From: an uncultured Pseudomonadota bacterium | Lineage (GTDB): Bacteria > Pseudomonadota > Gammaproteobacteria > Methylococcales > Methylomonadaceae | Direction of reading: 5' to 3' | NCBI GenBank assembly: GCA_903867225.1 | Contig: CAIPQN010000020.1 | Coordinates: 1-61,001 of the forward strand | DNA length: 61,001 nt | Shown here: in pieces, positions 27,681 through 35,931 of the stretch | Numbering within the stretch: position 1 is the stretch's first letter | Layout: each line of letters opens with the position of its first letter | Translations under genes and position numbers: made by a program | Notes under the pieces: generated by a model | The model's database searches: none | The model's input: only the letters and a program-made list of their open reading frames with translations | Told to the model about the DNA's origin: nothing

Positions 27681-28847
27681 ATGTCTACCATTGACGAACT
27701 AAAAGAATTGCAACATGAATTACGAACCCATCAGATTGAACTGGAAATGCAAAATGAGGAACTTAGAGCGATAAATTTAACCTTGCAGATGGAACGAAAT
27801 CGTTATGCGATTCTTTATGATTTTGCACCGATTGGTTATCTGACTCTCAACCATCAAGGACGGATTATCAAAAGTAATTTTTCGGCTGCCGAATTACTTG
27901 AATCGACAAACAAAAAATTATTGGATAAGCATTTTATTTCTTTTATAGCACCAGAAAATAGTGATAAATGGCATCTTTTTTTCATTGCCGCAATGAAACA
28001 AAATAAACGACAAAGCATCGTTTTAAAAATAAAACAGACTAATTCTGCTGAAATCTATATTCACATGGATTGCCAGCACAATTCATCTATTGATAACGAT
28101 TCGACATTACTTGTATCGCTGACAGATGTGAGTGAACGCACTCAAAATGAAATCCGATTACAACAATTGGTCAATCAAGAACACGCTTGGCGCATTGAAC
28201 AAAGTCAGTTTATAACCATTCTTGCACATGAATTAAAAAATTTATTAGCGGCAATACAGTTGGCATTGGCTTTAATTACAGAATCTGATGAAATCGTTTC
28301 TATCGTAAATAAAGTCATTCAAGACATTACAAATCTTGTTCAGCGTTGCTTACAATCTGAAAAATTAAATGATCAACAAGTTGAAGTTTATGTTGAAAAT
28401 CACAATTTATTTAACAAGTTTGAAAAAGTTAAAAAAAATGTAAGTTCATCTGAGCGACTGGTCATTAACGTAGATTCTTCGCTAATGTTCAACACCGATG
28501 GACAGTTGATATATACAATTTTATTGAATTTAATTGATAACGCACTCAAATATAGTCCATCTGAAAGTTTGGTAATGGTTAATGTTGAAATTAAAGAATC
28601 CCAATTTTTAGTCATTACCGTTCAGAATGAAATTGGAATCGCGGGTGCGCCAGATCAAGCTAAAGTTTTTCACAAGTATTATCGTAATAAAGCAGCGCAT
28701 CATGAGATAGGCTCAGGGCTTGGATTGTATATTGTTAAAGCAATGACTGATTTATTAGGCGGTGAAATTATTTACTTACACGATGATAATTATGTGTGTT
28801 TCACTTTACGATTCCCATATTCAAATAGATTAATAAAAAAGGACTAA
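27681..28847 (+). CDS. PAS-domain sensor histidine kinase (soluble)
   Basis: Starting at 27681 after AAAGGA, the 388-residue protein has an N-terminal coiled coil (ELRTHQIELEMQNEELR, residues 14-30), a PAS domain (YDFAPIGYLTLNHQGRIIKSN to about 150), a HisKA domain with the phosphoacceptor His183 in ILAHELKNLL, and an HATPase domain (LLNLIDNALKYSP, GSGLGLYIVK). No membrane segment is present, so it senses a cytoplasmic cue. Only three bases separate it from the response regulator gene. The signal is unknown. Confidence 0.92.
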   Translation: MSTIDELKELQHELRTHQIELEMQNEELRAINLTLQMERNRYAILYDFAPIGYLTLNHQGRIIKSNFSAAELLESTNKKLLDKHFISFIAPENSDKWHLFFIAAMKQNKRQSIVLKIKQTNSAEIYIHMDCQHNSSIDNDSTLLVSLTDVSERTQNEIRLQQLVNQEHAWRIEQSQFITILAHELKNLLAAIQLALALITESDEIVSIVNKVIQDITNLVQRCLQSEKLNDQQVEVYVENHNLFNKFEKVKKNVSSSERLVINVDSSLMFNTDGQLIYTILLNLIDNALKYSPSESLVMVNVEIKESQFLVITVQNEIGIAGAPDQAKVFHKYYRNKAAHHEIGSGLGLYIVKAMTDLLGGEIIYLHDDNYVCFTLRFPYSNRLIKKD

Positions 28848-28850
28848 TTG

Positions 28851-29528
28851 ATGAATATCGTTGTGATTGAAGATTACACGTCATTAAGAGTAATACTTGT
28901 CAAAACGATACAGAAAATTGGACATAAGGCGATTGGCTTATCGTGTGCGGAAGAAGTCGATGAGTTAACAATCAGTCAAAAAGCCGATATGTTTATTATT
29001 GATTTGAATTTGCCTGAAGAAGATGGCATCAGCTTAACAAAACGGCTTCGTAAAGCGAATCCATTGGTTGGAATTATTATGCTAACCGCCCGCGATAAAG
29101 CAGAAGATAAAGTTATCGGTTACGAAAGTGGCGCGGATATTTATCTTACAAAACCAACCAATTTTTCAGAATTATCTGCGTCAATTTTAGCTTTATCAAG
29201 ACGAATTCAAGCCGAAAAAATGATTTCTACCGATTTAAAACTTGATAGTACAAATCTCATTTTAAAATTTAATGATTTGGAAATTGGTATAAATGAAACA
29301 GAGGCGATTATTCTTACCAGACTTGCCCAAGCAAAAAATCAGCAACTTGAATCTTGGCAATTACTTGAAGTTATTGATGAAGATATGGATTCAGAAGCCG
29401 CAAAATCTTATTTAAACGTGAGAATTTATCGTTTAAAACAAAAGTTAACAAAAATTGGTTTTAAAAATAGCATTAGAAATCATCGTGAAAAAGGTTATCA
29501 GCTTTGCGTTAGTTTAATCATTACCTAA
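28851..29528 (+). CDS. OmpR-family response regulator
   Basis: The receiver domain begins MNIVVIEDYTSLR and has the phosphorylation site Asp51 in FIIDLNLPEEDG and the conserved YLTKP lysine. The C-terminal half (NETEAIILTRLAQ ... SYLNVRIYRLKQKL ... IRNHREKGYQLCV) is a winged-helix DNA-binding domain of the OmpR type. Start chosen at ATG 28851 rather than the TTG just before it. With the upstream kinase it forms a two-component system; targets unknown, though the hairpin and small gene downstream are candidates. Confidence 0.92.
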   Translation: MNIVVIEDYTSLRVILVKTIQKIGHKAIGLSCAEEVDELTISQKADMFIIDLNLPEEDGISLTKRLRKANPLVGIIMLTARDKAEDKVIGYESGADIYLTKPTNFSELSASILALSRRIQAEKMISTDLKLDSTNLILKFNDLEIGINETEAIILTRLAQAKNQQLESWQLLEVIDEDMDSEAAKSYLNVRIYRLKQKLTKIGFKNSIRNHREKGYQLCVSLIIT

Positions 29529-29558
29529 CTTTCCCCGTTTCAAAAAATCATTAAAAAG

Positions 29559-29605
29559 TGCGACAAATTGCCGCGTGACATTTTGTCACGCGACGATTTG
29601 TCACA
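29559..29605. repeat. Long imperfect inverted repeat after the two-component genes
   Basis: Arms of 21 nt (29559-29579 and 29585-29605) match at 18 positions around a 5-nt ATTTT loop; the core CGCGTGAC/GTCACGCG is perfect. It is followed by ATTTTC, so it could end the kinase-regulator transcript, but its arms are longer than a usual terminator. Confidence 0.6.
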
Positions 29606-29700
29606 TTTTCAAGTGTTAAATCTACGATTAGACTATTGCCAACTTGTGAATTTGTCGGTTCACAGGTTTGAACATTTCAACTTCCAATCGAGAATATAAA

Positions 29701-29955
29701 ATGAAAAAATTGAACAAAAACCAAATTATTATTGCTGCTGGTATTTCTGCATTAACCGCCATTATTGCATTTCAGCAAGTGAGCGTTGCCGATTCAAAAT
29801 CTAACGAACCTAAAACGGTTGGCTGGTACACCGCAAACATCAAAGCCGCCCAAGCTAAAAACAACGAATGTCGTGGCGAATCAGGCAACACGGAATTACA
29901 AGCAACGCCTGATTGTGTCAATGCGTTAAATGCGCTACAAATCAGCTTCAAATAA
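29701..29955 (+). CDS. Small secreted hypothetical protein, EexN-like Cys motif
   Basis: From the ATG at 29701 the product has 84 residues: a signal peptide (IIIAAGISALTAIIAFQQVSVA) and a 45-residue mature part VGWYTANIKAAQAKNNECRGES ... TPDCVNALNALQ with two cysteines. The pattern W(Y)xxN/H ... C ... P-D-C-x-N-A resembles the C-terminus of EexN-family entry-exclusion-like peptides, but the lipobox of EexN is absent. It has its own terminator and probably its own promoter in the 140 bp upstream. Function unknown. Confidence 0.6.
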   Translation: MKKLNKNQIIIAAGISALTAIIAFQQVSVADSKSNEPKTVGWYTANIKAAQAKNNECRGESGNTELQATPDCVNALNALQISFK

Positions 29956-29968
29956 AATCAGCCCAAAT

Positions 29969-29998
29969 AAAAAAGGCGCGATGATTCGCGCCTTTTTT
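29969..29998 (+). terminator. Rho-independent terminator
   Basis: GGCGCG (29975-29980) and CGCGCC (29987-29992) form a stem with a 6-nt loop, extended by A6/T6 flanks; the T6 tract follows on the plus strand. It ends the transcript of the small secreted protein gene. Confidence 0.9.
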
Positions 29999-30100
29999 AT
30001 TTGTGAATCTAAAATTATTTCCATCAGCATAATTTACTTCGTTCTCATTAAAAAATATTTTGTTATTCTTTATTGTTTATCTTAAAAAATAGGCTTAATT

Positions 30101-30199
30101 ATGACTTGTAACATATTGTTTTATATTGCTTTTACCCCCCCCCTGTGCCGAAATCTCATGAAATATATTGAAATTTTTCAATTTCAAAAGTTATTCTAA
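30101..30199 (+). other. Intergenic region with a C9 tract inside a 32-codon frame
   Basis: The 310 bp between 29956 and 30266 hold the terminator and then AT-rich sequence interrupted by nine consecutive C at 30135-30143. The tract lies within a short open frame starting ATG at 30101 (MTCNILFYIAFTPP) and ending at 30199. Gain or loss of one C would change the C-terminus. Whether it is translated is not known; the ribosome site is poor. Confidence 0.3.
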
Positions 30200-30266
30200 T
30201 ATGCACAGATTTAAAAAAGTTTATCTCTGAAAAAAGTTTATCTATAAAAAAAATGGAGACGATGAT

Positions 30267-30464
30267 ATGTGTACGAATCAAGAGTTCAAAGAAATAATGA
30301 GAACATTTAGACAATTGCCAGATTTATATCAACAATCGATTATAGGTGTCATAAGGCATAGAAAGGAGCTTTACGATTTGCAATTAACGGTTGACGATAT
30401 GCGAAATCCTCATAAAACGCGCCCCTCAAAGGTAGGAGGTAAGCATGACTCGATTTCGCGATGA
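30267..30464 (+). CDS. Hypothetical 65-residue protein
   Basis: The frame starts MCTNQEFKEIMRTFRQLPDLYQQ after a reasonable GGAGA ribosome site and ends 20 bases inside the following kinase gene. The sequence looks helical and hydrophilic, with no motif that I recognise. The SD sequence and overlap with the next gene are consistent with a translationally coupled leader, but the coding status is uncertain. Confidence 0.45.
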   Translation: MCTNQEFKEIMRTFRQLPDLYQQSIIGVIRHRKELYDLQLTVDDMRNPHKTRPSKVGGKHDSISR

Positions 30465-31359
30465 AACGTTGAACGTTGTGACAGAACAAATTTGTTTAGC
30501 AACAAAACAAGACTTTCATATTCAAGCAATACAATCCATTTCGGGCGGTGATATTAGCTCCGCTTTTAAGTTTGAAGGAAAAACAAAAAGTTATTTTGTG
30601 AAACTGAATCGTCCACAAATGCTTAATATGTTTCAAGCGGAATTTGCGGGTTTACAAGCCTTAGCACAAACCAACACCGTTTCTGTTCCACGTCCTGTAC
30701 TTTGTGGCAACACAGATAAAATAAGTTTTTTGGTGCTGGAATATATTGAGTTGAATCGTTTTACAACGTTATCAAAACGCCTGTTAGGACAACAATTAGC
30801 CGAATTACATTTGATGCCGCAACCTTATTTTGGATGGCATATTGATAACACGATTGGTTCAACGATACAGCTCAATTCGCAAACCAAAGATTGGATTAGG
30901 TTTTGGCACAAATTACGTTTAGATTTTCAATTACAACTCGCTATTTCCAAAGGATACGGCAAACAGTTGGCAGCGTTGGGAGGGTTGTTAATTGAACGAT
31001 TAGCGGATTTTTTTCAAGGCTATACGCCTTCACCTTCATTGCTTCATGGTGATTTATGGTCAGGGAATGTCGCATCGACGATAGGTGATAATCCGATTGT
31101 TTTTGACCCCGCGTGTTATTTTGGTGACAGGGAAACTGATTTAGCGATGACTGAATTATTTGGTGGATTTGGACGTGATTTTTATGCCGCTTATAACGAT
31201 GTCTGGGAATTAGACAGGGGTTATCAAACCCGTAAGCATCTCTACAATCTTTATCATGTTTTGAATCATCTTAATTTGTTTGGTGGCAATTATGTTTTTC
31301 AAGCTGAAACGATGATGAAAAATTTGGTGCAAGAAGTGGGTTCTTTTAAGTTGTTTTAG
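30445..31359 (+). CDS. Fructosamine kinase family protein
   Basis: The 304-residue product has GGDISSAFKFEG (glycine-rich loop), the ATP-binding lysine in YFVKLN, LLGQQLAELH, and the catalytic loop HGDLWSGN (His201, Asp203, Asn208) followed by FDPACYFGDRETDLAM. These are the features of the FN3K/YniA family, which phosphorylates ribulosamine or fructosamine on glycated proteins and thereby repairs them. A strong GGAGG ribosome site precedes the ATG at 30445. It ends at a bidirectional terminator facing the coiled-coil gene. Confidence 0.92.
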   Translation: MTRFRDETLNVVTEQICLATKQDFHIQAIQSISGGDISSAFKFEGKTKSYFVKLNRPQMLNMFQAEFAGLQALAQTNTVSVPRPVLCGNTDKISFLVLEYIELNRFTTLSKRLLGQQLAELHLMPQPYFGWHIDNTIGSTIQLNSQTKDWIRFWHKLRLDFQLQLAISKGYGKQLAALGGLLIERLADFFQGYTPSPSLLHGDLWSGNVASTIGDNPIVFDPACYFGDRETDLAMTELFGGFGRDFYAAYNDVWELDRGYQTRKHLYNLYHVLNHLNLFGGNYVFQAETMMKNLVQEVGSFKLF

Positions 31360-31370
31360 CGATTCATGTT

Positions 31371-31408
31371 TTAAAGCCTCCAGTTTCGCTAGAGGCTTTA
31401 ACTTTTTT
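31371..31408. terminator. Terminator between convergent genes
   Basis: TTAAAGCCTC (31371-31380) pairs with GAGGCTTTAA (31392-31401), followed by CTTTTTT on the plus strand. It ends the fructosamine-kinase transcript; its right arm contains the stop codon of the convergent minus-strand gene. Confidence 0.85.
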
Positions 31409-31925
31409 CAATGAACGTCAGTGTTTTTTCAGGCAAAATATCTTTGTTTTCACCTTCCAAATATAGCCGCGCATCTTCGTGAACCGTAGACATAAAGCGG
31501 ATTAACTGAATTTCACACCGCATTTTTTCTTCAAAATTCGTGGCTTCCCACATTTCATTGAGTAAGTATTTCGCATGATGGTGGATTGTGAACGCCACCG
31601 CTTCGGGTAAATGCGTGTAACTACTTTGAATTGAATGTTTTAGCTGGTCGAGAGAGGCAAGATATTGTTTGTAATCTTTTACATCTTGTTTGCATTTCGT
31701 TTTGAACATTAACAATTCGGCAGTGTGTTGTGTTTGCAGAATCGTCAATTCGTGTTTTAACTGTTGACTGCGTTTTCTGAGTTCTGCAATCATCGCTTTT
31801 TCAGCCAATACTTTCGCTTGTTTTAACGTAGCTTCTTTGCCTTGATTATCACGTTGCCACATTAAATTTTTGCTTTTCAGTTCGTGAATCGTCGTGAGGA
31901 TATTTAAAAGCCAATCTTTTAACAT
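31398..31925 (-). CDS. Coiled-coil hypothetical protein
   Basis: A 175-residue hydrophilic protein without membrane segment. Residues about 25-110 are rich in Lys, Glu, Gln and Leu in heptad-like order (KQAKVLAEKAMIAELRKRSQQLKHELTIL), predicted to be a long coiled coil; the rest is helical (AVAFTIHHHAKYLLNEMWEATNFEEKMRCEI). No family recognised. It starts three bases after the preceding membrane protein gene and lies in an operon with slyX. Confidence 0.65.
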   Translation of the reverse strand: MLKDWLLNILTTIHELKSKNLMWQRDNQGKEATLKQAKVLAEKAMIAELRKRSQQLKHELTILQTQHTAELLMFKTKCKQDVKDYKQYLASLDQLKHSIQSSYTHLPEAVAFTIHHHAKYLLNEMWEATNFEEKMRCEIQLIRFMSTVHEDARLYLEGENKDILPEKTLTFIEKS

Positions 31926-31928
31926 AAG

Positions 31929-32459
31929 TTATTTGCTCGTGATGTTTGCGATTTTGTAGTGTAATTTTAACAGAGCCTGCTCGCTTTGCTGCACGCGATA
32001 ACGGCGATTTTCAGCTTGTAATTGTGAAAAATAATCTTTAGAAATGGTTTGTTTAATCCGTTGTAAATCGCGTTCAATCGCGTCGGAAAGCGCGTTAATA
32101 TGTTGCTGATTATTTTTTTCAAGAATAGATTTTTGTTGTCGTTTCTTAAAATAATCGAGCTGTAAACGCTGAAAATGAAACAATCGTTTTTGATTTGACT
32201 GTTTGTTTTTTATAAACAGAAACTGTCGTTTTTCATCTTGTTCTGCTGAAAAATAATGTCGTGCTGCACGCCAAATACGTTCAAAAACGCCGAATAATCC
32301 CGCGAAAATTAACACACCAAATGCGGCTAATAATAAAAAAGCCGCTAGTTGCGTGGCAAAAGCGGCGAAAATGATAAAGGTAAAAATCAGCAACATTTTC
32401 GCCAATAAAAAGAGCGGCAAACACAGCAACATCATCCAAAATGCGAACCGAATCAACAT
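31929..32459 (-). CDS. Membrane-anchored coiled-coil hypothetical protein
   Basis: The first 62 residues of this 176-residue protein are almost wholly hydrophobic, with two or three helices (FWMMLLCLPLFLLAKMLLIF, FIIFAAFATQLAAFLLLAAF, VLIFAGLFGVF). The remaining part is strongly basic and helical (KKRQQKSILEKNNQQHINAL). It lies six bases after slyX and three before the next coiled-coil gene, so the three are probably co-translated. I do not recognise a family. Confidence 0.65.
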   Translation of the reverse strand: MLIRFAFWMMLLCLPLFLLAKMLLIFTFIIFAAFATQLAAFLLLAAFGVLIFAGLFGVFERIWRAARHYFSAEQDEKRQFLFIKNKQSNQKRLFHFQRLQLDYFKKRQQKSILEKNNQQHINALSDAIERDLQRIKQTISKDYFSQLQAENRRYRVQQSEQALLKLHYKIANITSK

Positions 32460-32465
32460 GGAATT

Positions 32466-32675
32466 TTAATAATGTGGCGGAAGTTCGTGCTGTATCGCCG
32501 AATCGTCGGGTGATTTGGAAGCCAAACTATCAACTCGCTCGTGTATAGTTTTATACGCTCGTTCGAGTCGGTCAATTTGTTGCTGTTGTGTGGCGATAAT
32601 ATCGTTCAACGTTTGCAATAAATCGTCTTGATACGCGGCTTTGATTTCTAGTTCGATGAGGCGATTTTCTGTCAT
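32466..32675 (-). CDS. slyX: SlyX family protein
   Basis: SlyX proteins are about 70-residue coiled coils of unknown function. Starting at the ATG at 32675, the 69-residue product reads MTENRLIELEIKAAYQDDLL, followed by QQQQIDRLERAYKTIHER and the C-terminal HELPPHY, which is the conserved end of the family. It is the first gene of a three-gene set with the membrane-anchored and soluble coiled-coil proteins. Confidence 0.9.
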   Translation of the reverse strand: MTENRLIELEIKAAYQDDLLQTLNDIIATQQQQIDRLERAYKTIHERVDSLASKSPDDSAIQHELPPHY

Positions 32676-32701
32676 AAGAATTTTTTGCAAAAGGTTAAAC
32701 G

Positions 32702-32733
32702 AAAAAAGCGCGTTGATAAATTCAACGCGCTTT
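32702..32733 (-). terminator. Terminator of the fhc operon
   Basis: AAAGCGCGTTGA (32705-32716) and TCAACGCGCTTT (32722-32733) form a perfect 12-bp stem with a 5-nt loop, followed on the minus strand by a T run. It lies 16 bp after the fhcA stop, so the fhc transcript ends there with only two genes. Confidence 0.92.
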
Positions 32734-32748
32734 GGTTTTTGAAAAAAT

Positions 32749-34413
32749 TTACGCGACTGCTTTCAAATCATGAACAGTCAAACTGCCACGACCGTCTTCG
32801 GTGATTTCGTCGTCACTCATCCTGAAATTATCGACTTTCATCGTGAGATATTTGTCGAAGTAGATTTTTAAATCTTTTTCGATAGATTTGTCATAATCAG
32901 GTTTGACGATGTGCGTCGTCCCCCATTTTGTGTGAACGACTTTGCCATCAATTACGACAACTTCGCCGTCTTTGAAAACGTAATCGGGTTTTTCAAACAT
33001 TTTTTGACGGTCAACATTGTCGGTGTAAATCGTAATATCTGCCCAATTTCCCGCGCTCAAACCGCCACGATTTTGCAAACCAATCAATTTTGCTGCACCT
33101 GCTCGCGTCATAATTGCGATTTCTTGCAACGTATATTCGCGTTCAATCGACGCTAATGTGGTCATTTTTTGCGCTTCGGGATGAATCGTAGACAACACGT
33201 CATTTCTAAACGTTCTATCCATCAACAACCGAATCAAATGCGGATAACTGGTGAACGGCGCACCGTTCGGGTGGTCGGTGGTTAAGAAAATCCGCCACGG
33301 ATCTTCCACTAACAAAAACGTTTCCAAACCAATCGCCCACTGCAACGCATTCACAAAGTTTTTATCTTTGTATTTGAACGGCACCACGCCACACCCCGCG
33401 TCGCATTCAATATCCATCGTTACCCATTTATTGGGGCTGGCGTGTTTATGATTCGCGTGTTGACGCATATTATCGCCCGATGCAGTCACAGTTTGACCGA
33501 ACAAAATCTGTCCGACATCGATGGTGATATTTTTGTGTTTATTCACCGCTTCCGCAATGTATGCTGCGCCCGAAGAAAATTTAAAATCGCCTTCTGTGCC
33601 ATAACTGTGGAATTGAATATGCGTTAAGTGCATCGGCAAACCACCAATACCTTGAATCGTATCAAGCGTGGTTTCGATATTTCCAGGAACGCCCAAATTA
33701 CAACCGTGAACGTGTAACGGATGCGATACGCCGATTTCTTTCACCGCCGTCGCCAACACCCGCAAAATCTCGCGCGGTGTCACACCGTAATGGCTATTTT
33801 GTTCGTCTAAATCGAGTTTACGTTGATTAAATTTAAACGCATTGATGCCGCCTGGATTCACCACTTTTACGCCAATGGCTTTCGCGGATTGCATCGTCCA
33901 CGCGACGTAATCGTTAATGGCTTTTTGGTCTTTTTTCGCGGTCAGCATTCGCAACAAATAATCGTCGCTGCCCAACATGACGTAACCGCCTTTGTCCAAA
34001 ATCGGAATATCGCCCATTTCCATGTGCGCTTGCCTTGCGTTAATCGGCAACAACGCGGGTTCAAAACCAGCGGTGTAGCCCATTTCAGCGTAACGATAAC
34101 CCGTGACAAACGAACTTGGCATCGCGTGTCCGCAACCTGAACGACAAACATCGTTGCTAGCAACAGGGTCTTGGCGATGATCTTCGGGCAACAATGTTCG
34201 GGCGATATTGCCTTTGCCGCCGCCGATGTGCGTGTGCATATCGATTGCGCCCGACATCACGACTTTGCCTTTCAAATCGTATTCTTTAGTGACTAAAAAT
34301 TCGCCCGTCGGTTTGTCGATGATTTTGCCGTTTTGAATGTAAATATCTTGCTGTTTGCCATCGACACCGCTGGCTGGGTCGTACACTGTACCGCCCGTTA
34401 ATTTTATTAACAT
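32749..34413 (-). CDS. fhcA: Formylmethanofuran dehydrogenase subunit A / formyltransferase-hydrolase subunit
   Basis: In C1-oxidising bacteria the Fhc complex converts formyl-tetrahydromethanopterin to formate at the end of formaldehyde oxidation. This 554-residue amidohydrolase-fold subunit starts LTGGTVYDPASGVDG and has the metal-binding HTHIGGGKGN (His60, His62), HPLHVHGCNLGVPGN, LTHIQFHSYG and FLTTDHPNGAPF. It overlaps fhcB by seven bases. The presence of this enzyme is the main evidence for methylotrophy. The other usual subunits fhcD and fhcC do not follow. Confidence 0.93.
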   Translation of the reverse strand: MLIKLTGGTVYDPASGVDGKQQDIYIQNGKIIDKPTGEFLVTKEYDLKGKVVMSGAIDMHTHIGGGKGNIARTLLPEDHRQDPVASNDVCRSGCGHAMPSSFVTGYRYAEMGYTAGFEPALLPINARQAHMEMGDIPILDKGGYVMLGSDDYLLRMLTAKKDQKAINDYVAWTMQSAKAIGVKVVNPGGINAFKFNQRKLDLDEQNSHYGVTPREILRVLATAVKEIGVSHPLHVHGCNLGVPGNIETTLDTIQGIGGLPMHLTHIQFHSYGTEGDFKFSSGAAYIAEAVNKHKNITIDVGQILFGQTVTASGDNMRQHANHKHASPNKWVTMDIECDAGCGVVPFKYKDKNFVNALQWAIGLETFLLVEDPWRIFLTTDHPNGAPFTSYPHLIRLLMDRTFRNDVLSTIHPEAQKMTTLASIEREYTLQEIAIMTRAGAAKLIGLQNRGGLSAGNWADITIYTDNVDRQKMFEKPDYVFKDGEVVVIDGKVVHTKWGTTHIVKPDYDKSIEKDLKIYFDKYLTMKVDNFRMSDDEITEDGRGSLTVHDLKAVA

Positions 34414-35678
34414 ACTGATTCCTCGCGTAAAACCTGTTCAATTGCGTTTAAAACTTCCGCTGTGCTGGGCAAATTTGAATCGCGCAATTTTTTCAATCGA
34501 ATCGCCACCACGTTATCAAGCCGAAACGCATGACCCGCATGGTCAATCGCAGGCGTACCAACAGGAATAAATACGTCGGGTTCTTTTTCAAATGTCATTC
34601 CAGAACGCGCCACCACAATTGTTGGTAAATGCGTTTTAGGTGGATTCGCTTGCGTGTTAAACGCATTGACCCAAACGAGTGCGTCGGCTTCACCATTGTT
34701 TAAAAGTTCATTCGTTTCAAATAAAAACGGATCATATTCGGGATAACCTTTGGCAAAACTGACTCGTGCCGCATAACCCGTTGTCCAACCGCAAACTTGA
34801 TTTGCCGTTTGGTCGCCTTCTTTGCCACCGAGTGGGAAACCTGAACAGCGCGTGGTTTGGTTCACATCTTTGACCATTTCTGAAATCGTTTGCACGGTGA
34901 GTTCTGCGTGCGAATAATTCAATGCGCCAGCTGCCCATGTCACAACGCCGTACTTTGCCGCTTTGAGTTTTTCAGCAATCGCAGTTAAATCAGCAATCGA
35001 AATTCCTGCCACGGTTTCGGCGTGAATCGGTTGACCTTTCACCAATGCGCGTAAAACAGTCACAACTTCGGGCAAATCTTCGTTTGCACATTCAAAAACG
35101 TGTGCGATTTTGCCATTCGGAGACGTTGACGCATTGCCAGAAGGTTTTGTGCCTAAATAAATGATGTCGCGGTCGCTGGTATTTTCTAAAAACATCGCTT
35201 CGTTCCACAGATATTTTTCAAAAAAGCGTGGCGCGAAACCTTCTAAATCTACGCCGACAATCAGTAATAAATCACAGCGGTTTTTAACTTCGGCGAGCGT
35301 GGTATTCATCCAGCCAGAATCTTGCAACGCCAAAATATTTTTCCGAGCGTTGTTGAAATTCATATTATCCACCACCGCGCCCGTTCTATCTGCTAACGCC
35401 AATAAACCACGCATTCCATTTACATCGGTCGCGCAACCGCCAATCACGGGATAATTTGTGTTTTTCAACAAACTTGCAGCGTGTGCAATGGCTTCTTTTA
35501 ATTCGACTTCTTTGCCGTTAATTCGCGCCTTCGTGTCGGTAATCGGTTGTTCAAACGCAGGCGTATTTACCGCGCAACCATTTTCAACAACGCTGATTTT
35601 TAAACCATCAACTCTAATCGTTAAATCATCCGTACCAACGCCGCAAAATGGGCTGGGAACTTCTGTCATTTCACTCAT
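34407..35678 (-). CDS. fhcB: Formylmethanofuran dehydrogenase subunit B
   Basis: The 423-residue protein begins EVPSPFCGVGTDDL and belongs to the molybdopterin oxidoreductase fold (GCATDVNGMRGLLALADRTGAVVDN, RCDLLLIVGVDLEG, GVVTWAAGALNYSHAEL, VWVNAFNTQAN). In methylotrophic bacteria this subunit has lost the catalytic cofactor and serves in the Fhc complex together with FhcA. The initial ATG at 35678 is followed by another at residue 4, either of which may be used. fhcB is first in the operon and overlaps fhcA. Confidence 0.92.
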   Translation of the reverse strand: MSEMTEVPSPFCGVGTDDLTIRVDGLKISVVENGCAVNTPAFEQPITDTKARINGKEVELKEAIAHAASLLKNTNYPVIGGCATDVNGMRGLLALADRTGAVVDNMNFNNARKNILALQDSGWMNTTLAEVKNRCDLLLIVGVDLEGFAPRFFEKYLWNEAMFLENTSDRDIIYLGTKPSGNASTSPNGKIAHVFECANEDLPEVVTVLRALVKGQPIHAETVAGISIADLTAIAEKLKAAKYGVVTWAAGALNYSHAELTVQTISEMVKDVNQTTRCSGFPLGGKEGDQTANQVCGWTTGYAARVSFAKGYPEYDPFLFETNELLNNGEADALVWVNAFNTQANPPKTHLPTIVVARSGMTFEKEPDVFIPVGTPAIDHAGHAFRLDNVVAIRLKKLRDSNLPSTAEVLNAIEQVLREESVC

Positions 35679-35931
35679 GAAACTGCCTTTAGTAAGTTAA
35701 TTTTTGTGGGCGCATTTTATACTTTAAATTAAAAGTAAATTGAAAAAACTTTTTGAGTTATCTGCACATAATCTTTGGCAAATCAAACCGTCACATTGTT
35801 TCTATGAATTGACGAATTATCGTATTTCGTCCAATTTTGGATTTTATATTTTGATTTTGCCACGAAAATTATTGGAAGATTTAAGGATTGGCAGATTTTT
35901 GGTATTTATGTGCCAACGCCATTGCTACCTA
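35679..35931. other. Intergenic region upstream of fhcB
   Basis: This AT-rich stretch must hold the fhcBA promoter. On the minus strand GTATAAAATG (about 35716-35725) gives a possible -10, but no -35 of normal spacing was found. The remaining 200 bp up to the end of the convergent-side lipoprotein gene contain nothing I can name. Confidence 0.4.

Noticed and set aside
33823-34140. Plus-strand frame of 105 codons opposite fhcA
   Set aside because: Fully antisense to a conserved enzyme gene and without motifs.
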